This document shows positions 1 through 7,752 of a stretch of DNA of 11,293 bases, piece by piece. Where the stretch lies: NCBI GenBank assembly GCA_024196135.1, contig JAMQCK010001165.1:1-11293 (forward strand), written 5' to 3'. The translations under genes were made by a program, and so were the position numbers. Below the pieces are notes generated by a model. It had not been told where the DNA came from. It saw nothing but the letters and a program-made list of their open reading frames with translations, and ran no database searches. The DNA is from Pleurotus ostreatus/Saccharomyces cerevisiae fusant (taxonomy: Eukaryota; Opisthokonta). Position 1 is the first letter of the stretch; the number at the start of each line of letters is the position of its first letter.

Positions 1-258
1 CTTGACACTCAAGCCGTGACAAACGATAGCGAGTTTGGCGCACTATACGATGCTCTGCCCGCAAAAAGTAGCCCTTTGCTCGTGTGCTCCTGTGGCGGCC
101 GAAGGTTTCCAACCTACTCTTCGTATCGAGATATCAGCACCAGTGTCACGGACTATCTACGCCTTGTACAAAAGCCATCGTCCATCGAGCTGGATTCTCA
201 TCCTGCTATTGAGCCCTCACCAGCGCAGTACGTCCTCCACTCGCCTGAGGTTCAAATC

Positions 259-1441
259 ATGACTGTGCGCTTTCCCTTCAACCTTGTTGTCCTTGTTGTC
301 TTTACTATCCAATCGATGGTGGCCGAGCCCGCTATGGCCGCGCTGGCAAAGGACCAGATCACCAACTTGATCACCTTCGGCGACTCGTATACGGACGTGG
401 ACCTCGTCTGGGACGGTGGCATTCCGTGGCCAAAATACGCTATGCAATACGTCGATGCGTCGAGGACCGAGGACGATGGCAACTCGACCGCCAGCCTGGA
501 CCTATACCCCTACGCCAAGTCCGGCGCTGTCTGTTCGACGGACCTCACCCCAAGCATCTATGACTCGCTCAATGAGAAGCAGCTGCCGGCGTTCTACGCC
601 AACGAGGAGAACGGGACGGTCCCTTCGACCGTGACGCCGGACAACTCACTGTACACGCTCTGGATCGGCACGAACGATGTCGGGGCGTGGGGGCTGCTTA
701 CTGGGCACGAGATCGGCAACGCGACGGTGGTAGACACGGTGCAGTGTGCGGTCAATTGGGTGAAGACGCTGTACGATCGCGGTGCGAGGAACTTCCTATG
801 GGAGAATGTGAGCGGTGAGATATGCAATGCTGAGGCGAAAGCGCTGATGACCGTCGCAGATAATACCGCTTGAATATGCGCCCATGTACCTGCCAGACGC
901 ATACCCCAATAAGTTCACGACCGAGATCAAGAATGCGACGGCGTGGCACCTAGGCATGAAGGAGCTAACCACAGCGGGGAACGAGATAGCGAAGCTGCTT
1001 CTGGAAGATCTTGTTCCGAGCTTGGAGGGCGCTCACGTCGGTAAGCTGTATCCTGGTGTCGAAGCCATTCGTCGAGAGCTGACACTTCAAGTAGGGCTCT
1101 TCGACTCCCATGCGCTCTTCTACGACATTCATGAGCACCCGAACGCGTATCTCAACGGCACCGCAGCCTTCAACGTTGTCGATCCTACGTACTCGTGCAT
1201 TTATGAAGAGCTGCAGGATGTGACGGAGACCGTGCCGTGCACCACGGTGGAGGGTACAGACAGGGACAGTTATATGTGGTGAGCCGCCCTTGGTGACACC
1301 CTGCCTGAATCGAACGCGTTGCTGACGCATACTAGGTGGGATGAGCTCCATCCTAGTGAACAGACGAACCGTGTCCTTGCGAAGCAGATCGCGGAGATCA
1401 TCCTGGGAAAGGACAACAAGTGGACGACCTGGTTGAGCTGA
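259..1441 (+). CDS. Carbohydrate esterase family 16 (GDSL/SGNH) acetylesterase, secreted
   Basis: Three exons, 259-807, 860-1278 and 1336-1441, separated by GT-AG introns of 52 and 57 nt, give 357 aa. The start at 259 puts a hydrophobic signal peptide first (about residues 1-28, ending near AEPAMA). SGNH blocks are complete: GDSYTD with nucleophile Ser43, the oxyanion Gly89 in AKSGA, GTND with Asn139, and the WWDELHPS block carrying Asp325 and His328; the first Trp of that block is split by intron 2. The GG..WPKY stretch after the GDSY block and the IPLEYAPMY stretch rebuilt across intron 1 are typical of CE16. Known members are exo-type acetylesterases that release acetyl groups from hemicellulose-derived oligosaccharides outside the cell; that activity is inferred here. 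Length fits the family. Several N-x-S/T sites suggest N-glycosylation. The frame is open upstream to about position 16, but that part lacks protein-like composition and would bury the signal peptide. The first 258 bases otherwise show no recognised element. Confidence 0.92.
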
Positions 1442-1838
1442 GTATGTGAGCAACTTATTGCTCTGTATTTTTGAAGTCGACTGACGCCCTAAGACCAGTT
1501 TTTAATGTAAGTAGGTATTGGCACTAGTATGCATCGTGTACTTTGCATGTTGACGGCTTCGAAGACGCCTCATAGCTAAAACCCGGCGCTTGATGACCTA
1601 TGAATTAGTGCCTCAATGCCTAGGGCTATTAGCAGCATCTGGCAAGGATACATCGAGCCTTGGCTCTTGGGCCTTGAATTGGGCGGGTCGAAAGTCGAAT
1701 TGACCCACGTGCAAGACAAGAACGCGACATGTCACACCGCGTTGTCACAATCACGCGCACTCATTGTTCTGCGCGCCTAACTTGTTCGAAACTCCCATCG
1801 TCCTGAATGTACCTATCGACTCTCTGAACTCAGCAATA
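1442..1838. other. Intergenic region between CE16 and RAD17 (3' UTR plus promoter)
   Basis: This 397-bp gap holds no convincing gene. The first part is AT-richer and probably carries the CE16 3' UTR; a TTTTTAATGTAAGT stretch lies near 1499. The second part is the presumed RAD17 promoter. It contains one CACGTG palindrome (E-box type) at 1706-1711 and two opposed ACGCG cores at 1722-1742. I see no TATA box. Confidence 0.5.
1722..1742. promoter_or_regulatory. Pair of inverted ACGCG cores (possible MCB-like sites) upstream of RAD17
   Basis: ACGCG occurs at 1722-1726 on the plus strand and as its complement CGCGT at 1738-1742, about 100 bp before the RAD17 start. ACGCGT is the MluI cell-cycle box bound by fungal MBF (Mbp1/Swi6) at G1/S-regulated DNA replication and repair genes. 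Neither copy is a full ACGCGT, so this is only a candidate. Confidence 0.25.
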
Positions 1839-4352
1839 ATGCCTAAAGTACCCTCCCAGAGCTCTCTGAAAAGTCTGACACAGTCGCAATCCAAGCAAGC
1901 AAAGCAGCCGCGACCCAAATCGACGTCCTTGAAGACCAAGTCTCTGAGTTCTGACGTTCTTGGTTCATCCTCTTCCCAGGCGAAGACGAAGAGATTTGAT
2001 CCCCTGAGCGTCGTACGTGGATTGCTTCTGACGGAAACTGAAGCTCACTCTACCAAGTTCAAAGAAGTAATCGACGTCGATGCGTTGCCTGAACCGTCTG
2101 CCCCCAAGCCCACAAGAAAGCCTGCATCCGCACAGACGCGGTCTAAAGCGACGCCGAAGGAGGCGGATGTGAAGGGAAAGGGCAAAGAACGTGGTGCGTT
2201 GCGGTAGTTTATGCAGCAGACCAGGAGACTGACCTCGAACCGCAGAGGAACCCAACGACAAGCTATGGGTCGATCTGTACGAGCCAACGACAGAGGTAGA
2301 CGACTTTGCTCATCAATGCTCCTTCCTCCGTCTAATATTTGATCAGGAAGAGCTTGCGGTACATGTGAAGAAAGTCGACTCCGTACGGACATGGTTCAAG
2401 GAGGCGCTGACAGGTGACAAGCTGCGCAAGTACCGGGTGCGTGGGCTAGCGCCGCTCATGAACTCTATGCTGATCATAGTAGCGCATACTGGTCCTCACA
2501 GGGCCCGCCGGCACGGGCAAGACGTCGACAGTCAGGATCTTAGCGCGCGAGATGGGCTTCGACATCATGGAGTGGCGGAACGAGTCCAACGCAAGCAAAG
2601 CCTACACGGACTGGGATGATTACGATCCAGATGGTGCGTAACTTCCTCACCCGCTGCTCGTTCCTACCTCAATGTACTACAGAATACGCTCCCTCCTCCC
2701 ACGAACCTTTTGGCACCTTCATGAGCCGTGCATCGCGGTGTCGCGACGTCTTCTCGTCAAACGCGCGCCCTCACATCATCCTTCTCGAGGACCTCCCGAA
2801 CATCCTGCATTCCGGCACCCAACAGTCGTTCCACGAATCCCTGCGCAGCCTCGTCCAGCCCTCAGACGTAGTTCTGCCCCCGATCGTCATCATCATCAGC
2901 GACGCTGGGCTTCGGGGCACGGAACTGGACGAAGTCGGCGCAATGCACGGACGCGACAGCGTCATCGACGTGCGCACGGTCTTGCCGAAGGAGATGCTGA
3001 ATGGACCTTTCGTGACGCGGATTCTGTATGTTGTTGAAGCTTGAGGTTGGTAGGCTAAGCGCGAGGCTGACCTATGTCCTAGGTTCAACCCCATCGCGCC
3101 GACCCTGATGACGCGCGCATTGAAGGGTATGCTTGCGAAGCGATCGCAGCAACCATCCGGCGAGTTCCTCGACACGCTTGTAGCGACGTCAAATGGCGAC
3201 ATACGCAGCGCTATAATGGCCTTGCAGTTTGCTAGCGTTGCTACGAAGCCAGGTGCCCTTTCCGACTCATGAACGACTTGTTATCTGGTCTAATGCGTGG
3301 ACAGGGAAGAAGGGCAGAAGTGATCGTGCTGTGCTTGAAGCCATAACACGACGAGAGCAGGGCCTTGTGCTCTTCCACCTTCTCGGGAAGATCTTGTACA
3401 ACAAGCGTGCGCCAAACTTCCCGGTCGCTCGATCGAGATCTTGACGAACGTAATGCAGGCAAAGGCGATCCACCGGGCAAGTCGCAGCTGCAAAGAGATA
3501 TTCAGAAAGAGAAGGATCTCGACCGCACGCTGAAGAACCCGCCGCCATTACCAGACTGGCTGTCCGAACATGACCGAAAGGCGAGCAGGGTAGATGTTGA
3601 TGTGCGTCCATCATGTCGCTACCCTTTGCAGCTGTTGACGATCATTTGCAGTCCATCTATGCGGACGCGCCCATCGACTCCTCACTGCTATCACTATACA
3701 TCCACCAGAACTACACACCGTTCTGCGAGGATATAGATCAGTGCGAAGGCGTGTCAGAGTGGCTCAGCTGGGTGGATTCGAGTGGGGGAGAGCAGGTAGG
3801 TACAATTCGGATCAAGCGGGTCTACGCCACTGACGATCTGCTACAGTGGTATCAAGCCAACCCGTATCGCTTTCATTTGCTGTCTCTGGGCACGATGCAT
3901 TCGCTACCATGTCCTGTCCCGCGGAAGGGTCACAAGATGTTCAAGCCATACTTCTTCGAGGCGCTGAACAAGGAGAAGGAGGCGCATGATGGTGTGCGGG
4001 ATGTACGCGGGTGGCTGGAGGTGCGCTCATGTCTACGTACATACCTGTTGTTCTCGCCCTGACCCTGCTGCAGGACAAATGGTCCCGCAACGACGTCGTC
4101 ACCTCGCTCGGCAGTGTACTCAAGGCGCGGGATACCGGACCGCCTCAGGCGCGTGCGCCACCAACTCATCGGCTGTTCACGACCCTCAACTTCGCTCGCG
4201 GCGCTGGAGGTGACGACGAGCAGCTAGATGAGACGGACGCGGTGGTGACCAGCGAGCCGGCCATGGAGGATCAGGACTGGGACGGCGGGTACGGCACGCA
4301 GGATAAGAGGGACGGTGGGTGGCTAGAGAGCGATGACATCGAGGACTTCTGA
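1839..4352 (+). CDS. rad17: RAD17 checkpoint clamp loader subunit (AAA+ ATPase)
   Basis: Eleven exons: 1839-2190, 2246-2295, 2347-2436, 2483-2633, 2683-3025, 3083-3252, 3305-3406, 3459-3601, 3652-3795, 3847-4020, 4074-4352. They give 665 aa with ten GT-AG introns of 46-57 nt and no frameshift, close to known Rad17/Rad24 proteins. Residues 1-120 are Ser/Lys-rich, probably disordered, with basic NLS-like patches. The Rad17 box LWVDLYEPTTEEELAVH (124-140) follows, then Walker A GPAGTGKT (171-178), ILAREMGFDIMEWRN, Walker B LLED (about 248-251), TRILFNPIAPTLMTRAL (from about 326), a sensor-2-like SNGDIRSAI (Arg370) and EAITRREQGLVLFHLLGK. The C-terminal domain includes PIDSSLLSLYIHQNY and WYQANPYRFHLLSLGTMHSL. 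The last 65 residues are acidic and end WLESDDIEDF. Rad17 replaces Rfc1 in an RFC2-5 complex and loads the Rad9-Rad1-Hus1 clamp at DNA damage in the nucleus, activating ATR-type signalling. The start at 1839 precedes the first lysine-rich block; an in-frame extension to 1764 has no upstream Met. Confidence 0.95.
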
Positions 4353-4590
4353 CAGCGTAGTCCGTCTGGCGAGTTTGCGGAGGGGTGACTTCTTCATCGC
4401 ATACAGTGCTTCATCTCGTGCAATGAACTTCTCGCAATGCTTCTCTCTGGTGGTCCTGTCTTCACCTGTCGACCGAGCCAACACACGGAGGATTCCCGGA
4501 TCGGGCACAAGGCCTCGCCAGTGGCCGATCTCGCAACACGTCCCAGGCTTGTCCTTCGCCGTTGTTCGTCGTCAAGCATCCACCAGGGAC

Positions 4591-4596
4591 GCGGGG
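4591..4596 (+). promoter_or_regulatory. Candidate CreA/Cre1 carbon-catabolite site
   Basis: GCGGGG matches the SYGGRG consensus of the fungal carbon catabolite repressor CreA/Cre1. It lies about 54 bp before the TATA box of a cellulolytic gene. A second match, GCGGAG, is at 4377-4382. The consensus is short and common in GC-rich DNA, so each match alone is weak. Confidence 0.25.
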
Positions 4597-4649
4597 CCAG
4601 GCGCGGGTTCCTGACCAAATGAAGTCGGTGGTCTTCCGGTGCGGCGCGG

Positions 4650-4657
4650 TATAAAAG
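4650..4657 (+). promoter_or_regulatory. TATA box of the AA9 gene
   Basis: TATAAAAG stands 146 bp before the AA9 start codon, in an otherwise GC-rich stretch, and is followed about 30 bp later by the pyrimidine-rich leader where transcription would be expected to begin. Confidence 0.75.
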
Positions 4658-4795
4658 GCTGGCGAGGCACTTGAGCTGCTCACGTACATTTCTCCTTCCC
4701 TGATTTTCTCTCCCTTCTGTGAATTTTCCTCACTTCCGCGACCTTCCCTTCGTTCACTCCTCCCTTCATTTCTGACGTACAGTCGCTATCCCACG

Positions 4796-6492
4796 ATGCA
4801 GCTCGTCTCTCTAGTGTTCCTCGCCGCGTACGTGTCGGCGCACGCGACGTTCCAGGAGTTGTGGATCGGCGAGACGGACGCTGGCTCGTCCTGCGCGCGG
4901 CTTCCCGCGAGCAACTCGCCGGTGACGGATGTAACGAGCGCGGTGAGTATTTTTGTATTTGACTGCTTGGCAAGGTCTGACAACTTGATGCAGGACATTG
5001 CATGCAATGCCGGCGCAGCTTCGAGCAGTGGGGTTTGTCCTATGGCAGGTTTGTGCAGCTCATCCTGTAACATCCCTCTTCAAGGCTGACCGTATGTTGT
5101 TGTTCAGCTGGCGACTCGGTTACGGTCGAGATGCACCAGCAGCCAATTGACCGTTCGTGCGCGAATGAAGCGATTGGCGGCAACCACTTCGGTCCGCAGA
5201 TGATCTACATGGCGGCCGTGGATGATGTGCGTGGACTCGAAATACCTATCTGGATATGATATGCTGACCTTGTTGCTCAGGCCACAACCGCGGTCGGTTC
5301 TGAGGCGTCATGGTTTAAAATCCATGAGATGGGTCTCATGAGCAATAACCCGGATTACTTCGGCAACCGTGAGGAGGCCTTCTTTCGTGTTTCGGCGCCA
5401 AAAACTTGACTTTACATGCAGAGGTCCTCAACGACAACTGCGGCCATTACACGTTCACGATCCCGGACGTCGCTCCAGGCCAATATCTTCTTCGTGCGGA
5501 GACCATAGGTGGGTGCATTGCTAATAAGCGAGCGCATGCTGACCACCTTCTGTAGCTCTCCACACCGCGGGCAGCGAGGGCGGCGCGCAATTCTACATGA
5601 CTTGCTTCCAGGTCAACGTCACCGGCAGCGGCACCGCGCAGCCCGACACCGTGTCCCTCCCCGGAGCCTACAGCGCGCAGGACCCGGGCATCCTCATCAA
5701 CATCTACCAACAGCTCGATGACTACACAGTCCCGGGACCCGCGCCCTACGGCTTCACCGCGCCGGCGCCGATCAACTCGGCGTATCCGACAACGGCGACG
5801 TGGGACACGGCGCTACAGCCCACGGCGGTGCCGACAGAGGTCCCTGAGTATACGGCAGGCGCGGGCGGGGCAACGACGAGCGAGGTTGCGGCGACGTCGG
5901 CCGCTACGTCGGTGGCGACTTCTGTTGCAGCATCGTCGTCTGCTGCAGTGCCCACTTCAGTGCCTTTGAGCTCGGTCGCTGCTACTACGTCGGTGGTGTC
6001 CTCTGTCGCAGTGCCCGTGGAGACGTCCTCCGCGCCATCTTCATCGGAGGTCGTTTCTACCTCTGCCGCTCACTCCACTTCTGCTGCTCAGTCGACCTCG
6101 GCGGCGGTCTCGACGTCAGCCGCTGCGTCAGCTTCTGCTGCTTCCACCTGTAAGTTCATCCGGGCAAAATCGACCTCACCTCGCTGATATACTTTGCAGC
6201 AGCCGTCAGCTCCGCGCCAGCCACGACCGTCGCATCATCTGCTCCTGCGTCGAGCACTACTGGCGTTGTCGTTGACGCGAATACATGCATGAACAGTGCG
6301 TATTGGCACTGCCCTTCTGCCTGAAGCCCATTGAGCCCTTCTACAGCTTACAACAAGTGCATCGCCGCGAGCCAACCGAACCCGGACTGGGAAGGGTGCG
6401 GCACAACGCGGGACAGCTGCTTGTCGGGCGCGACGTACAACGCAAACATGATTGGTCGCGCGCACAAGCTCAGGCTTGCGCGTCAGCATTAG
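4796..6492 (+). CDS. AA9 lytic polysaccharide monooxygenase with linker and C-terminal Cys module
   Basis: Eight exons: 4796-4942, 4994-5048, 5108-5226, 5281-5368, 5422-5508, 5556-6149, 6200-6295, 6347-6492. Introns are 47-59 nt, all GT-AG; the product is 443 aa. A 15-residue signal peptide ends in VSA, so mature His1 is H16 (AHATFQELWIG). The second copper His is H94 in NHFGPQMIYMA, and the axial Tyr is Y179 in AQFYMTC. Conserved H168 (ALHTAG) and Q177 complete the AA9 active site. LNDNCGHYTFTIP and PGQYLLRAE are further family blocks. The catalytic domain runs to about residue 245; a Ser/Thr/Ala/Val-rich, probably O-glycosylated linker covers about 272-390. C-terminal residues 393-420 hold four cysteines spaced C-x6-C-x12-C-x6-C, unlike a canonical CBM1, followed by a basic tail. 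AA9 enzymes cleave cellulose or other beta-1,4-glucans oxidatively outside the cell; substrate and C1/C4 preference cannot be read from sequence. The TATA box and CT-rich leader suggest strong, inducible expression. Confidence 0.95.
6056..6127 (+). repeat. Tandem hexapeptide repeat STSAAx in the AA9 linker
   Basis: Four successive 18-nt units encode STSAAH, STSAAQ, STSAAV and STSAAA (residues 333-356). Synonymous codons differ between units (for example TCT, TCC and TCG for the first Ser), so the repeat is much better kept in protein than in DNA. It lies inside a longer Ser/Thr/Ala-rich spacer likely to carry O-mannosylation. Confidence 0.85.
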
Positions 6493-7129
6493 ACGGCGCG
6501 TCTCTTGAAGATATGCATGTCTGGCGTCCTGCACCTAGATGACTGTAGGACGACGCGGTCGTGATTTTGTCGGAGCACGGGTGGCCCGACCGTCTTACTG
6601 ATAAATCGTGTATCATAGTTTGGAATGAATTCATGGGGGAAGTCATCCTTGAGAACCGCCAGTGTCGTCTTCGAAGCCAGACCCAAGGGAAATCCTCGGA
6701 CCGTCCGGCCCGTCCCTCCTTGCTCATTGTTCTCCGGATCGCACGTACTTCCCGCGTCCATCACGAGCGCAGGGTATGCCAGTGTTCAATCAAAAGGCAA
6801 ACAAGCATCGCGCTGTCTTTCAGTCCCTCATGCCCCCGAATTCCAGCAGCCCCAGGCCCTGACTTAGGCACTATTAAGCCAGCGGCGTTGAACCACCGTC
6901 TGGAGGTTGAACATGTGGCTTGGGAGGCTCGCTCCATCCCCTGGCTCGGGTGATAGCCGGTAACCCCTCTTAGCTTGGACTGAATGGTCCGCAGCATGAG
7001 GAAGACCGTCGAGGCTGACACGAGTACAGCAAGGCTCTGCTTGTAGTCGTCACTGTCGACAATCCGCAAATCGGACTATCGGGCTACCCATCTCTTCCTC
7101 CGTGATACCAGCATACAGCACCAGCTGTC
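6493..7129. other. Intergenic region, no supported gene
   Basis: This 637-bp gap follows the AA9 stop codon. The first part (about 6590-6640, with GATAAATCGTG and an AT-rich run) is the likely AA9 3' UTR. Open frames occur on both strands, but none has a recognisable domain or a splice pattern like the neighbours. No TATA box was seen close to the start at 7130. Confidence 0.4.
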
Positions 7130-7752
7130 ATGACCTCCAGGAGTCACTTATCGCTTGACGTTGGGACCCAGCTGGCCTTCCAGACGACGGAGGCCCTAGG
7201 GGAAATGCGACGAGCGCTTACTGACATGCCGCATGAAGTCCTACTGCAGTCGGAGTTGATGAAGAAGATCAACAAACTGGTTGGGGACATCGTGGACACG
7301 AGATTGGACCCAGAGACCGTCTCGACGCTTTGCAACGAGGTGAAAAGGTGCGCACTTGCTGGATTCTCGCGACGGTCAAGTGCCTTGGTTTTCTTGCTGT
7401 GCCGTCGTATCGCATGGGCCGTGTCGGTTTTCTGACCATCTCCTAACATAGACTGTCCGAGAAGCACACAAAGCGCATACACATACATGAGCGGAGCCTC
7501 TCGTTTAGGAGCGTCAACCCGGTGTTCGTGGCCAAAGCAAGACATAACGCATCACAGATGGAGACTATTATCACGCAAATGCAGGTGAGCGCTCGGTGAA
7601 GTCTCGATGGTCCAGACCGGTAGAGCGCTTATTCACACCTTGGACAGGCTACCGTTGCCACTTTTCGCCAAAACACCTTGCCACCATGGACCCCGGACGC
7701 GCTGTGGGAGAGTTCCGACGTCAGAACAAACGCAGGCGGCACAAGGTACTAG
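7130..7752 (+). CDS. Small hypothetical helical protein
   Basis: I do not recognise this protein. A model with exons 7130-7347, 7452-7584 and 7648-7752 closes in frame and gives 151 aa; the introns are 104 and 63 nt, GT-AG, the first with TCTGACC and CTAAC branch-like sequences. The protein has no signal peptide or membrane segment. Residues about 15-80 are rich in Leu, Met, Glu and Lys with heptad-like spacing (TEALGEMRRALTDM, SELMKKINKLVGDIVDTRL, TVSTLCNEVKRLSEKH), suggesting long helices or a coiled coil. The last 30 residues include TLPPWTPDALWESSD. The stop TAG at 7750 overlaps a weak possible donor (GTACTAG), so a further exon cannot be excluded. Support is the matched phases and the protein-like composition; the first intron is longer than others in the window. 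The start is the first Met of the open frame. Confidence 0.5.

Larger units (their letters stand above)
4353..4795. other. Intergenic region and promoter/5' UTR of the AA9 gene
   Basis: This 443-bp gap has no gene that I can support. It contains the RAD17 3' end, two SYGGRG motifs (4377-4382, 4591-4596), a TATA box at 4650-4657, and from about 4684 to 4770 a strongly pyrimidine-rich (CT) leader. A CT-rich leader following TATAAAA is typical of strongly expressed fungal genes. The start codon at 4796 has the context CCACGATGC. Confidence 0.6.

Noticed and set aside
16..258. In-frame open extension upstream of the CE16 start
   Set aside because: No ATG near its beginning, composition not protein-like, and it would bury the signal peptide that begins at 259.
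965..1453. 162-codon minus-strand ORF over CE16
   Set aside because: Antisense shadow of the CE16 coding exons, without recognisable domain.
2191..4073. Apparent frameshifts and stops in RAD17, suggesting a pseudogene
   Set aside because: All are explained by ten GT-AG introns of 46-57 nt with consistent phases; the spliced protein is full length with intact Walker motifs.
6286..6492. CBM1 call for the AA9 C-terminal module
   Set aside because: Cysteine spacing and the absence of the GQCGG and terminal aromatic pattern do not fit CBM1.
6489..6764. Minus-strand 91-codon ORF after AA9
   Set aside because: Reads somewhat protein-like (DDFPHEFIPNYDTRF) but has no recognised family, overlaps the AA9 last exon, and lacks promoter or splice signs.
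6761..7069. Minus-strand 102-codon ORF with a hydrophobic start (SLAVLVSASTVFLML)
   Set aside because: Single short ORF with no known domain or supporting signals; chance is sufficient.
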